Source: Schistocerca nitens | Taxonomy: Eukaryota > Arthropoda > Insecta > Orthoptera > Acrididae | DNA length: 64,000 bases | Assembly: GCF_023898315.1 (NCBI RefSeq) | Contig: NC_064622.1 | Span: forward strand, 351,025,234-351,089,233 | Reading direction: 5' to 3' | In this document: one piece after another, positions 9,986 through 21,462 of the stretch | Numbering within the stretch: position 1 is the stretch's first letter | Layout: each line of letters opens with the position of its first letter | The notes under the pieces: generated by a model | Told to the model about the DNA's origin: nothing | What the model saw: the letters and a program-made list of their open reading frames with translations, nothing else | Databases searched by the model: none | Program-made: the position numbers and the translations under genes

Positions 9986-10806
9986 CCTGAAGGGATGAGG
10001 TGCCACTGACTACACAACACAATTACCTGTCGTTGACGTAACCTATAATTTGGACTACAGGCGTTACATTTGTGACGTGTTAACACTAGAACTTTCGACT
10101 GAACGTGTTTGTCCGATAGCAATATTTTAACCCATCTCCATTTTCTGTTGTAGGAGGTGGATGAGGATTCATGACTTTTTAATATTTCTTAGATCAGTTT
10201 GTATTAAAGATCAACGCCCTAGTAACTTAGTATTCGAGAAGAGACGAGAAATATATAGAACCGGTGACGACATTTAGGTCCCATTGAGTAATACTAAGCG
10301 CTGCCAACTGCTACACACTATAGGCAGCCTTCATTGGGTCCGTTGCTGCAATGCATATCTGAAACCCTAAGTACGGCGTCTTTGGCGGAATAAATCTTCG
10401 CATAAATGAACATACAGGCACTATAGGGATCACGGTTATCGCTAAAACAACCGGTTTTCGGTTATATCGTTTTTTTCCACGCCAGTTTAATGTGGCTGTT
10501 AAAACTGCAAAAATAACCAGATTCTGAAATTACCGATTTTCGTTTTTTTTGCTATCATTTCCTGTAATAAACGTAGTATCCGAACAAAGACTGAAATGTA
10601 TTGACTCTCTCAGTTTCAGTACACGTAGAATGAAAGTATTAAATTAAATAGGCAAATAAAAGAAACCTTAGTCCGTCCACCGTCCACTGTTTTCCTCGGA
10701 AAGTGTTTGAATTCTACAAAAAATCACCTGTATTCTCTTATCGATTCTATTTTTTTAAACTCTGTTAAAAAATCATTTTATAATCGGAGGTCGTCCACCA
10801 CTTAGG
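9986..10806. other. Non-coding stretch, no gene seen
   Basis: About 820 bp without recognisable features beyond short T runs. Confidence 0.5.
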
Positions 10807-10817
10807 CATTACGAATA

Positions 10818-11010
10818 AGCTGGCCGCGGTGGTCTAGCGGTTCAGGCGCTCAGTCCGGAACCGCGGGACTGCTACGGTCGCAGGTTCGAATCCTACCTCG
10901 GGCATGGATGTGTGTGATGTCCTTGGGTTAGTTAGGTTTAAGTAGTTCTAAGTTCTAGGGGACTGATGACCACAGATGTTAAGTCCCATAGTGCTCAGAG
11001 CCATTTGAAC
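10818..11010 (+). mobile_element. SINE-A, full length
   Basis: Intact B box GGTTCGAATCC and standard body. An 11-bp duplication CATTACGAATA lies at 10807-10817 and 11011-11021. Confidence 0.92.
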
Positions 11011-11021
11011 CATTACGAATA

Positions 11022-12656
11022 GTTAGCGTTAAGGGCGAAAACTGAAGCTGAAGAACACCGTGTTTCGTGTTAATTTGTTCGTGTTTGAGAGCCATAAACA
11101 GATAAAGGCATGTTATGTAGACACAGACAGTGGGTCACCTAGAAATGAATTATTAAGTTTTTAATTTATTACTGTTACCACAATTTCCTTCCTCTTTTAT
11201 TATTTCATAGAAACAGCAGACAAATCTTTAATCTTTTAAAGCAAATGAAGCACTGCACTTCCCTGCTGTGTCACTTCATAAAAATATTACCAAAATAGGG
11301 TTGGTGCCATTCTGCATTACAACGGATATCCGGCGATGATAGCGAAAAACAACCGTATAGACCAAAGGGCGGGGAAGTGGGGCGGGGGGCAAGTCTTGCA
11401 GAACGGATATACACGTGTACCTTAAGCCACAACACGCGGCAACAGGGACATTATTGTCTCAGCAAGGCTGTAACATTTGTTATGCCATGTTTTGAGCTCC
11501 TTTCCGTCGACATTGCTATTAAAATGTAACTGATCGCTTTCCCCATCATCTATATTAAAGAAATATTTTTAAAAAACGCAAATTTCATGAATAAAAATTA
11601 CTCATTTTCCAAAAAATGTTTACTTAAAAACGAAAAATCTTAGCACTGCTGCTATGGCTGATTGTTATTTCGATATTTTACTCAGTTATTATCAAAAATT
11701 CACTGATACAGAGGCCTGCAAAGCGTTGAAAGGTGAAGAAGGGGCATTATCGTTACGTCTGGGTGCATTCTTTCCTATTCTTTATGATAGAAATGCCACT
11801 GAATCCAAGATGACGGAAAAGGAGAAAATTTTATAAGTCTTTGATATCACGTAATCGCAACAGGAAAATCATGATGTTCTTCATGTATGATTTATGATCG
11901 ATACGGACGGAGCGACTAAGAAATGAAAGTTTGCTGTCCTGTAACGTATATAGAAGAGAATAATAACAAACCGTCAAAGCGTTCGTGGTCCATAAATCTG
12001 TTTCGATAAGCAGTAGTTCCCGTCCAATTTAGATATCGGTCCACTACTTTCTTGGTTTCAAAACTTAATAAGCATGGGCAGAAATACGGGACTCTCAGTA
12101 TAACGTCAATTCTTTCCCATATCTTGGTGAAGATGAAACTCGTCCTGGTGCTGTACATAAGTATCTAGCATGACTTTACTTAATGTTCAGAAATAAAACA
12201 AAATGACTAACCATTAAAGGGACTTTTACAGAAAAACTCATTCCCGCCAAAAAAGTTAAGAACATCCTATAAACGCATCGAGTGGAGATGGGACATTTTT
12301 GTCCCGACGGCGGTTATAGGGGGTTTGCCCTATCTTCTAGGTCTCCTTGACAAGCTAACGAAAGACCTACCTCAACACAAAGAGTGTTCCACTGCTGGTC
12401 TGGCCATCACTTTCTCCGTATCTCTCCCAGAGAAAAAAATCTCGACAGCCACTATGGATGATAAACTACAGCGTATAGTTGAACTAGTGTGGAATATGTG
12501 CAAGTATCTATCATCCAAGGTCAGTACTGCTCGACGTCAAGCCAGATGTTACGGCTCTGAGTACTGCACTTCGCATCCCAGAGACCCCCAAACCACCTAC
12601 GAATTTAATCTCTTATTCTTCCTAATCTACTACATACTACGTCCTTGGTCGTCTTA
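11022..12656. other. Non-coding stretch with weak ORFs
   Basis: Contains three unconvincing frames: 11654-11836 plus (60 aa), 11916-12158 minus (80 aa) and 12325-12675 plus (116 aa). None carries a motif I can name with confidence. The minus frame has a faint transposase-like look (VDRYLNW, DGLLLFSSIY), too short to assign. Confidence 0.45.
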
Positions 12657-12923
12657 TACGAGGGACGTTCAATAAGTAATGGGACATATTTTTTTTTCTC
12701 AGCAAACTTCGGTTGAAAAAAGTGCGGAATTTGTTGCGTGACATTGAAGAATTTCCCGCTTCAGGTCCTTAGTTTCATGAAGTTCCGATAGGTGGTGGCG
12801 CTATACGTAGCATTCAAAAAGGCGTATGTAACGCACATGCGTTCCAAGCAGAGAGCAGCCATTACTGAGGGTTTTTTTTTTTTCGGAAAGGCGGAGCCTC
12901 GCAAATATTTCATAGGCGCAAGA

Positions 12924-14100
12924 ATGTCTGCGGACACCTGGGCGAGGTGTCAGTCGTCATTGCAACAAGGTCGTGCAAGCCTGTCCGATTTCCCGAGTGC
13001 CGGCCGGCCGCACAAAGCTGTGACTCTTGCAGTGTTGGAACGTGCGGACACTCTCACTAAAGGAGACTGACGGATCACAATCAGACACCTCGCTGCTCAA
13101 CTGGACGTCTCTGTTGATAGTGTTGACACTCTCTTCCATCAGTTGGGTAACACAAACGTTTGCACCAGCAGGGTTCCTCGCCGCCTAACGGAAAACCAGA
13201 AAGAGCAACGAGAAACCATCTGTGCGGAACTGCTCGTGCCTTACGAGGCTGATAGTGACAATTGTTTGTCGAACATCGTTACAGGTGAAGAAACATGGGT
13301 CCATCACTTCGAACCGGAAACAAAACGGCAATCCGTGAAGTGTCGCCACACGACCTCTCCTCTGAAGAAAAAGTTCAAAGCCGCACTCTCAACCGGTGAA
13401 GTTATGGCGATGCACCTCTGAGACTCTGAAGGGGTAAATGGAAACGAGCTTTTGGCGTCATTGGCCGGGGGGCCCCTTACGGGGCAGGTCCGGCCGCCTT
13501 GGTGCAGGTCTCATTACATTCGACGCCACATTGGGCGACCTGCGCGCCGGATGGGGATGAAATGATGATGAAGACAGCACAACACCCAGTCCTTGAGCGG
13601 AGAAAATCCCTGACCCGGCCGGTAATCGAACCCGGGCCCGTAGGAGAGCAATCAGTCATGCTGACCACTGAGGTATCGGGGCGGACACTCTGAAGGGGTT
13701 ATTCTGTTTGATGTCGTCCGTTATGGTGCAACGATCAACTCTGGATCGCATTGTGTTATCCTCTGGTTTTTGAAGAAACGACTTCAGTCTGTTCGTCGTC
13801 ACAAAAATACAATCGAATTTCTCCTTCTCCATGACAACGAAGGACTGTTCTTCCTCATCCACCCAGCAACCCGAATCTCCCATCTTCCGACGTCCATCTG
13901 TTTGGTCCACTGAAGGATGCACTCCATGGGAAGCAGTAGGTGGATGATGGGGAGATTGTTGATGCAGCAGGACGTTGACTCCGACGCTGACAGTAGAGTG
14001 ATATCATATGGTCTTTCGGACCCTCTAAGTTGGCGTGAGGCCGTCGCAATGAACGGAGATTATGTTGAAAAATAGGATTCTGTAGCGAAAAGATTGGGGA
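12924..14100 (+). pseudogene. mariner transposase, many frameshifts
   Basis: Recognisable pieces are ITIRHLAAQLDVS-like helix-turn-helix sequence (about 13077-13110), LTENQKEQRETICAELL (13191 on) and the first catalytic Asp region, here ETWVHHFEPETKRQ preceded by GEE where family members have GDE. After the SINE the text continues as LHDNEGLF-like and a C-terminal VEK-like segment near 14070. Several stops and shifts make it non-functional. Confidence 0.72.
13436..13686 (-). mobile_element. SINE-D (tRNA-derived), full length, nested
   Basis: Minus-strand copy; the coding-strand head has ACCTCAGTGGTCAGCATGAC (A box) and GGGTTCGATTACC (B box), followed by GACTGGGTGTTGTGCTGTC. A perfect 13-bp duplication ACTCTGAAGGGGT lies at 13423-13435 and 13687-13699, inside the mariner coding region. 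Confidence 0.9.
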
Positions 14101-14177
14101 ATAATATGGTGTATTGGAATGCTGAATAAGACCGACCTGCTTCCAGAAAAAATGTGTTGCTTTACTTCTTGTAATAT

Positions 14178-14560
14178 GAGTGGTCAGGAGTGTCTAACCC
14201 GCTGGACCGCCGCTTGCCCCGTGATCGTCGGCTCCTCCTGCCGCCCCGGCTCCTCCTGCACGAGCGCCACAGCCGCAGCCGCAGACGCAGCTCCCGGAGA
14301 GCGGACGCCGTTATCTGATGTGACTGGCGGCTCGGCGGCGCCGCTGTTTTGTCGCCGCATTGTGCGCGGTGCGAGCCCACAAAGACCGCGTGTTTGCCTC
14401 GCGCATTACCAGCCGGGCCGCTTTGTAATCCGCAGACTCGCTCCCACAGCCAAACCGGCCGCCGCGACCCTCCGCTCGAGAGCTGCTGGTCTCTTCCTCC
14501 CCACTGGCGCGACGGGTTACTTGTAGCCGTAGCTGCCCCACGTCCGGTTTCCCGGTACGT
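14178..14560. other. CpG-rich pocket, candidate promoter or exon
   Basis: The most CpG-dense stretch of the window. Open frames exist on both strands (for example 14119-14526 plus and 14162-14617 minus), but their residues are biased to Arg, Ala, Pro and Ser with no domain. A CpG island of a nearby gene is possible, and so is an unidentified GC-rich repeat. Confidence 0.4.
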
Positions 14561-14800
14561 AGCGTACCGCTTGAGACACAGGGCTTTTATTCTGCAACTG
14601 TGCGGTTCAAACCTCATTCCAATCTACTAGGTGTTGCTTCCCCGTCGTTTTCCTGAATGAGTTCTGCTTCTACATACAGAATCCAGAATGTGATCCAGAA
14701 GGTGATGCTCAGATTGAACATGCTGATAGAGGACTCGAAGTATGACTTTGAAATAGGAACTTACAAGTACTCCTGAGCTAGTACAAGCGAGTGACCGAAA

Positions 14801-15121
14801 GTGAGACACAAAGTCTTCATCGAACAAGTTCTTCCAAAACTGTTAGAGGATTTATCAGTAGTGTGTGTAGTACGAATCGCAAGAAGAGGTCACGTTGCAT
14901 GGCCACCTCACTCCTCTTACCTTTGTCAGGTGGGGTACATCAAAAGCATCTTGTACGCCACACCAGTTCCCGACGAAGAACCACTTCTGGCCAGGATACT
15001 TGCAGCGTTTGACGAGGTCCGTGCGTTGCCTGGTGTACTTGGTGGAGAGCTCCAGATTTGTCTACGAAGATTATTTGCAGCCATAATGGCTATGTTTGTG
15101 CACCGTGACTGTGTGGGATAA
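14801..15121 (+). pseudogene. DUF4817-type transposase C-terminal fragment
   Basis: A 106-codon frame with QVLPKLLEDL, then RRGHVAWPPHS, YIKSILYATPVPDEEPL, LLARILAAFDEVRALPGV and a basic C-terminal end. The order matches the end of DUF4817-type mariner-like transposases such as the one at 33877-34929. The segment with the second catalytic Asp is deleted between the first two blocks, and the SPDL-containing third motif is replaced by unrelated residues. Not functional. No terminal repeats seen. Confidence 0.72.
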
Positions 15122-15944
15122 TTATTTATTTCAAGTTTCTGCTACCAGTCAATTTTTATTTTATGCTTTATCTAACATAATGCAACGCGTTTCGAACATG
15201 TTCTGTTCATCTTCAGGCGTTTATACATACATACATACATATAGAGAAATGTTACTTAAAAATAAACAAACTAGATTAATCTAGAACTCTTTGTCCATCA
15301 TTTTTTACTGTAGCTGCTGGTGTGGCATTTGGGGGGGAAGGAGGGGGGGGCAGTGTATAGCTAGAAATCGAAATCAGTGATGTCTTCTGCTGGTTTTCTT
15401 CCTTGTGGTTGACTATGTATATCACAGTCTGTATAGGATGCAGATAGATTTGCATCGGTTATGTGTCATGAAAATAGTGTGAAAGGCTTCTATATGACAG
15501 TTGATCACTTGCAATTTCATCATCTTGCTGCTTCACTTGCATCACTGGTGTAATGGCGGAGCTGTTAATTGACATTACCAGAATATAATGTGCAATAGTG
15601 TAATGCAGCCAACGACGCCATTACGTGGCGATATTAACTTATAAAAATTAGCGGAAGCGAGAAACCCTCCCGCTATTAACATATTATACATTTTTCTCCA
15701 CAGCCGCCCGACGCTGCAGAAAATACGTAGCTTTAAGGTTCTTATTTTCAGTACCACAGCCGAGAGCCAGAGCCAGGACTCCGACTACAATACAGTGGTT
15801 AACGGAGCTAAGAAAAAAGATACTCTCGCGCGTTTGTGGGCCGCAATTGTAATTAATAACTAAAGATTTTTTGATTTAAAGTGAACTGACTAGCCGAGGA
15901 AATTAATACGAAAAGTTTATTGCATTGTTCAACTTATATGCTCA
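15122..15944. other. Non-coding stretch with short (ACAT)n
   Basis: A short tetranucleotide run CATACATACATACATA at about 15225-15241. A phrase ending TTTCGAACATGTTCTGTTC nearby looks like an interspersed repeat I cannot name. A G run lies at about 15330-15350. No coding sequence seen. Confidence 0.5.
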
Positions 15945-15946
15945 TA

Positions 15947-17367
15947 CACTCCTGGAAATGGAAAAAAGAACACATTGACACCGGTGTGTCAGACCCACCA
16001 TACTTGCTCCGGACACTGCGAGAGGGCTGTACAAGCAATGATCACACGCACGGCACAGCGGACACACCAGGAACCGCGGTGTTGGCCGTCGAATGGCGCT
16101 AGCTGCGCAGCATTTGTGCACCGCCGCCGTCAGTGTCAGCCAGTTTGCCGTGGCATACGGAGCTCCATCGCAGTCTTTAACACTGGTAGCATGCCGCGAC
16201 AGCGTGGACGTGAACCGTATGTGCAGTTGACGGACTTTGAGCGAGGGCGTATAGTGGGCATGCGGGAGGCCGGGTGGACGTACCGCCGAATTGCTCAACA
16301 CGTGGGGCGTGAGGTCTCCACAGTACATCGATGTTGTCGCCAGTGGTCGGCGGAAGGTGCACGTGCCTGTCGACCTGGGACCGGACCGCAGCGACGCACG
16401 GATGCACGCCAAGACCGTAGGATCCTACGCAGTGCCGTAGGGGACTGCACCGCCACTTCCCAGCAAATTAGGGACACTGTTGCTCCTGGGGTATCGGCGA
16501 GGACCATTCGCAACCGTCTCCATGAAGCTGGGCTACGGTCCCGCACACCGTTAGGCTGTCTTCCGCTCACGCCCCAACATCGTGCAGCCCGCCTCCAGTG
16601 GTGTCGCGACAGGCGTGAATGGAGGGACGAATGGAGACGTGTCGTCTTCAGCGATGAGAGTCGCTTCTGCCTTGGTGCCAATGATGGTCGTATGCGTGTT
16701 TGGCGCCGTGCAGGTGAGCGCCACAATCAGGACTGCATACGACCGAGGCACACAGGGCCAACACCCGGCATCATGGTGTGGGGAGCGATCTCCTACACTG
16801 GCCGTACACCACTGGTGATCGTCGAGGGGACACTGAATAGTGCACGGTACATCCAAACCGTCATCGAACCCATCGTTCTACCATTCCTAGACCGGCAAGG
16901 GAACTTGCTGTTCCAACAGGACAATGCACGTCCGCATGTATCCCGTGCCACCCAACGTGCTCTAGAAGGTGTAAGTCAACTACCCTGGCCAGCAAGATCT
17001 CCGGATCTGTCCCGCATTGAGCATGTTTGGGACTGGATGAAGCGTCGTCTCACGCGGTCTGCACGTCCAGCACGAACGCTGGTCCAACTGAGGCGCCAGG
17101 TGGAAATGGCATGGCAAGCCGTTCCACAGGACTACATCCAGCATCTCTACGATCGTCTCCATGGGAGAATAGCAGCCTGCATTGCTGCGAAAGGTGGATA
17201 TACACTGTACTAGTGCCGACATTGTGCATGTTCTGTTGCCTGTGTCTATGTGCCTGTGGTTCTGTCAGTGTGATCATGTGATGTATCTGACCCCAGTAAT
17301 GTGTCAATAAAGTTCCCCTTCCTGGGACAATGAATTCACGGTGTTCTTATTTCAATTTCCAGGAGTG
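15947..17367 (+). mobile_element. Complete Tc1-like DNA transposon, 1421 bp
   Basis: Flanked by TA at 15945-15946 and 17368-17369. The left terminus begins CACTCCTGGAAATGGAAAA and the right terminus, read inward, begins CACTCCTGGAAATTGAAATA. Inverted repeats are about 27 bp with a few mismatches, both reaching AAGAACAC. It encloses one uninterrupted transposase gene. The 3' untranslated part has AATAAA near 17307. A near-identical partial copy starts the window. Confidence 0.96.
16191..17213 (+). CDS. Tc1-family DDE transposase, 340 aa, intact frame
   Basis: Cut-and-paste transposase acting in the nucleus on its own inverted repeats. The start at 16191 (MPRQRGREPY) is preferred over an in-frame Met at 15975, because it gives the usual Tc1 length of about 340 residues and the upstream residues are low-quality. 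Two helix-turn-helix regions are visible at about residues 15-50 and 70-110. The catalytic triad is D155 (VVFSDES), D244 (FQQDNARPH) and E277 (RIEHVWD), with 32 residues between the last two. Residue 275 is Arg (codon 17013-17015) where the partial copy has Pro, the family-like residue, so activity is doubtful despite the open frame. No intron is seen. Confidence 0.93.
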   Translation: MPRQRGREPYVQLTDFERGRIVGMREAGWTYRRIAQHVGREVSTVHRCCRQWSAEGARACRPGTGPQRRTDARQDRRILRSAVGDCTATSQQIRDTVAPGVSARTIRNRLHEAGLRSRTPLGCLPLTPQHRAARLQWCRDRREWRDEWRRVVFSDESRFCLGANDGRMRVWRRAGERHNQDCIRPRHTGPTPGIMVWGAISYTGRTPLVIVEGTLNSARYIQTVIEPIVLPFLDRQGNLLFQQDNARPHVSRATQRALEGVSQLPWPARSPDLSRIEHVWDWMKRRLTRSARPARTLVQLRRQVEMAWQAVPQDYIQHLYDRLHGRIAACIAAKGGYTLY

Positions 17368-17369
17368 TA

Positions 17370-19345
17370 TTTTCAGATTCAGTGAGTCTAACGTTCATTA
17401 ACGTAACAAATAATTTCCACTGAAGATTAATATTGGTAAAAAAGAGACAACTTCACAAAAGCATTTAATTGTATATCAAAATTGAACGAAATATCATTTT
17501 GATACTACCACCACGTAAGTCGGCAACAATCACCATTACCAATCAATTTCTGTAGTAAGTAATAGATTAAATTACGACGGCCGACGGACGCGAGATACCT
17601 TTCGTAGAAATCCTGCCTTTATACTGATTTCCACTACTATAGCGTGTTGTATGCTGTCACCTTAACAGACTTACTGCACTCTTCCAATCTAAGGACCGTC
17701 ATCAGGTCCAGAGGTGGAACGACTACGCGATGCCTGCCGGCTGTCGTGCCATCACTTGTCTTATGACATCACTTGGCTGGGTGTAGAGGTACGCGGGGAC
17801 AGCACACGGTTCTTCAGTAGTCCTCATGAGGCTCAGTACAGGAAAAATGCCTGGCAGTACCGTGAGATGAATGAGGGTGATTCATTCTAGATTATAATCT
17901 TAATGAATACTTCCACCATAGACTAAACGTTTGGGGCAACTAACATTGCGGACAGCGGCTTCAAGTTTGTAATGTAATGCAATGTAATGAATGTAGGATG
18001 AGTAAAAAAAGGGATTCATCAAATAACACACAAAGACACGTTCATACTAACAAACCACGCAGAAAGCAGAATAGAAAACCTAAGTCTACCTGTCTACCAC
18101 GTGGTCGGTAACTTGGATAGAAATTGCCCACTTCGGAAATACAAAAAATACGAAAAAATGAGGAATAAAAGCAATTTGGCAAACAGTATGAAATTTAGGT
18201 TGACCAGTGAACTTGAATAAATGATAATATTTGGTTGAAGGCTCACGTTTCGAGAACGCACCTGTTCTAACTCAGGTAACAAGCACAATCTAAAACATAG
18301 AACCCGCGAAAGATATTCGTGTTAAACAAAATCACACACGCAGACAATTATTAAATGGCCACAGTAAGAGAAGGTGAATTGGCAGAGGTGAAAGCTCAGT
18401 AGACCACACGAGAAGCACGTGGTTGCTATCACCTCCTCGCAGGCTACAAGAAAAAGGAAATTCGGAAATGAAACAAAATCGATTTTAACACGAAAACACA
18501 GTAGACACATAACACATTCACACATAAGAGATATTAATAAATATGATAGCATTCCCTAACTGAAATAAATTTTACAGTATAATTTGCAGTGGTTGCATTT
18601 TAAAAGAAACCGCATTAGAATCTCAAAGTAAATTAAGTCTTACACATTCCAACTTCTAAACGTTCATTTACTAGAGATGACTTGAAAAGACACCTTCACT
18701 TACAGCAGCCCCCAAATATAGTGCTCTACGTTACTCGACCGAGGTCCACAGGTAGCAGCGGAAACGCTCAGAGAAAATGAGCCCCAACAATAGCTGCTGA
18801 CACTTACTAGGCCTACAAGTGTGTGAAACATAAAATATAAATTGAGAAATCACAAGATCTGAATATTAAAGTGCCACTGTGGCTATCTAATGAAATGCTC
18901 TGTCGTGCATCTCTCCCCCAGGCCAAAAACAAGAGTTGCATCATCGATTAGAGCTACAAGAAGTCAGCCCAACAGAACCAGTGGAACGTCTCACATAGAG
19001 ATTTTTCAGTAAGAAGCATTTCATTTTTCTATTACCTTATGAAAGGCGCAAGAACTGATTTTTCGCTTTGTTTTCTTACGTTTCACGTCCACCGAACGAA
19101 ACTTCGGCCGAACCTAAGTCCCTCCTGCATTAAGTAAAAACGGTCCCCAAAGTTGGCCTTTATATGAACACGCGGTGCGAGTCTGCGAAAGCAAGAAGAT
19201 TGGGTGCGACCGACTAAGTCATCATTGGACATCATTAATTTGTTGTTACAAAACTGAAATGAACTGATTCCTATGCATTTATAATTAGTTTTTGTAAGTG
19301 TTGTTGGGGTACCATCATACACCGCTGTTGCAACTACTATTCAGA
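17370..19345. other. Non-coding stretch, no gene seen
   Basis: About 2 kb of AT-rich sequence with no recognisable transposon protein. Frames such as 18322-18552 minus and 19083-19322 minus are short and motif-free. Confidence 0.5.
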
Positions 19346-19348
19346 CTT

Positions 19349-19543
19349 GCCGCGCGGCTACTCCGCGCGGTCTTGGGTTCCTTGCCACAGTTCGCGCAGT
19401 TTCCCCCCGTCGGAGGTTCGAGTCCTCTCTCGAGCATGGGCGTGTGTGTCGTCCTTAGTGTAAGTTAGTTTATGTTAGATTAGGTAGTGTGTAAGACTAG
19501 GGACCGATGACCTCAGCAGTTTGGTCCCATAGGATCTTACAAT
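19349..19543 (+). mobile_element. SINE-B, diverged
   Basis: B box GGAGGTTCGAGTCCTCTC and body GGGACCGATGACCTCAGCAG as in the copy at 4675-4870. The head (CCGCGCGGCTACTCCGCGCG) is altered and the A box is not clear. No clean target duplication found. Confidence 0.8.
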
Positions 19544-19694
19544 AAATTTCCTAAAATGTTAAAACTTAATTCGATAAAGTGATATAATTTATTCAGAGCC
19601 AAAATAAGATATTAAGTATTTCACGAAATGTGCAAGAGTTTCACGAAACGTGCAAGAGTAAGGGTTGTGGGCTCCGTAACATGTAAAAGTTTGG

Positions 19695-19915
19695 ACGGTC
19701 CTGTAGGCGTGCTCGGACAGCGGATAAGGCGACCATCGCTATTGGTGGGAAATCCGGGTTTGAATCACTGTCGGGCACAAATTTTCATGTGTCGCTAACA
19801 GCTGACTTCAATATGGATTCGCAAAACGTGATTTCATTTCGTAATATTTACCGCAGATGTAATCCTTCGAGCAGTGTTTGTTCCTTCAGACATTCATGCA
19901 TGTCTGAAGGACGTT
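19695..19915 (+). mobile_element. Possible tRNA-derived SINE-F
   Basis: AAATCCGGGTTTGAATCACT has the look of a B box, preceded by GTGCTCGGACAGCGGATAAG as a degraded A box and followed by GGCACAAATTTTCATGTGTC. It ends in a perfect 12-bp-arm hairpin (19882-19893 with 19900-19911). Assigned from memory of similar acridid repeats; only one copy is in this window. Confidence 0.45.
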
Positions 19916-20650
19916 ATAATGTGGAGATAAAGACACTGTATAAACACAGACATTGTAACCATTAATAATGTATTTCTTGAAAATGTATATACATAGTTCC
20001 GAGAAGAAGTGAGACTGTTTTGAGATTTTGATTTCTAACAATCCTGAAATTAGTTTTTGCTTGAAATGATCACGCAGAAGGATGAAGGCACAAATACTCT
20101 AAATGTTCCCCGTCGTTTAATCAATAATAAGATCTAAAGAGTGATGTTACTAAAATAATGATCAACGTCGTTCCCTGTGTAGATGCACCAAATCGAGTAT
20201 GACCAATTAAGTAAACGACTTTCGAACCTGAAATCTATTAAAGGAAAGTTTCTGAAACAATACTTGACGAACACTTAGTTACCCATATTTATTCAGTATC
20301 ACTAGCTAATTTCGCCCTGCAGCATCATCTGAAACCTGAGGAAACTTTTAATTCTGTCTAGCTAAGAAGTACGCAAAAAAGTTGGTAGACGATGGTTCAA
20401 TTTTTTGGAGGTGTAAATAGAAGAAAATCTTCTTACATTTGTACTAGTTAACTATTTCGTCTCGTTTCTTCACTTTCAGCTGCATTCTTTATTTTTTTAA
20501 ATTTTATTTATCGCACCGAACAAGGCAAATAAGAAACAGATTGCTCTACATACGTTTAAAAATTTCCAAGCCAACTAAGTGCAGGAAAGGAAAACCAGCA
20601 CGAAGATTTCTAATATTTTTGCATATCACCTCTTCTAATCTCCACTCCAT
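19916..20650. other. Non-coding AT-rich stretch
   Basis: No recognisable feature. Confidence 0.5.
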
Positions 20651-20658
20651 ACATAAGG

Positions 20659-20895
20659 GTGTCCGCCTGCTTAGCTGGGTGGTAACATGTTCGCCTCCCA
20701 TGCGAGCGGACCCGGGTTCGATTCCCGGCCTGGTTGGAGATTCTTCTCCGCACGGGGACTGGGTGTTATGTTATCATCATTCCATCCTTATCACCAGCGC
20801 GCGGTCGCTCAATATGGCATCGACTGAAATGCACTTGGAGGCCGAAATTCACCGGATGGGGCCTCCCGGCCAACGATGCCATGCGCTCGTTTTCT
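20659..20895 (+). mobile_element. SINE-D (tRNA-derived)
   Basis: A box TTAGCTGGGTGGTAACATG and B box GGGTTCGATTCCCGG, then GGGACTGGGTGTTATGTTAT and the 3' body ending near CCTCCCGGCCAACGATG. Same family as the minus-strand copy at 13436-13686. Target duplication not clear. Confidence 0.82.
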
Positions 20896-20967
20896 TCACC
20901 TAAGGGGAGCGCGGTATCGTAATTTTACATATAACACAAGTAATGAGTCATGTACATAAAAAATTTA

Positions 20968-21310
20968 GCCAATGGCCTTGCCACAGTTGTAACACCGGTC
21001 CCCGTCAGATCACCGAAGTTAAGTGCTGTTGGGCTGGGCTAGTACTTCGACGGGTGTCCATCCGGTCTGCCAAGCGCTATTGGCAACGGAGTGCCAATCC
21101 GCCCTTGTGAGGCAAACTGAGGAGCTACTTGATTGAAGAGTAGCGGCTCCGGTCTCGGAAACTGACATACGACCGGGACAGCGGTGTGCTGACCACATGC
21201 CCCTCCTTATCCGCTTCCGCATTCCCCTCCTTATCAGCTATGGGCTGAGGATGACATGGCGGCCGATCAGTGCCGTTGGGGCTTCATGGGCTGTTCGGGA
21301 GTAGTTTTTT
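20968..21310 (+). mobile_element. 5S-rRNA-derived SINE (SINE3 class)
   Basis: The head carries GATCACCGAAGTTAAGTGCT and TAGTACTTCGACGGGTG, matching the internal control region of 5S rRNA (A box, intermediate element, C box), which recruits TFIIIA and Pol III. The head is diverged, so this is not a functional 5S gene. The body contains GAGGAGCTACTTGATTGAAG and CCGGGACAGCGGTGTGCTGA and ends at a T-rich tail near 21304. Confidence 0.82.
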
Positions 21311-21462
21311 TTATATAAAACGTTTGGTTGAAATTGTTCCAGACGTTTCTGGGCTATGCTTTTACGTCACCCTTTTTTTCCGTTTGAGGAAGGTAGTTCT
21401 TATTCATCCCACATTTCTTCTTTGATATAATAAATGACATGTGTACCAAGCGTCAACAATTA

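Larger units (their letters stand above)
12659..14173 (+). mobile_element. mariner-family transposon, decayed, with nested SINE-D
   Basis: The left end begins CGAGGGACGTTCAATAAGTA after TA at 12657-12658. The right end keeps only the inner repeat (TGTTGCTTTACTTCTTG). The terminal ~9 bp expected from the sister copy at 22665-23634 are not recognisable. A SINE-D splits the coding part at 13436-13686. Confidence 0.82.

Noticed and set aside
11916-12158. piggyBac-like transposase scrap
   Set aside because: Only a faint resemblance (DGLLLFSSIY); too short and no second motif.
14119-14617. Overlapping long frames on both strands in the CpG-rich pocket
   Set aside because: GC-rich DNA lacks stop codons by composition. 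Residue usage is low complexity and both strands are open at once.
20990-21070. Functional 5S rRNA gene
   Set aside because: Only the internal promoter region is similar; flanks and length do not match a 120-base 5S gene.
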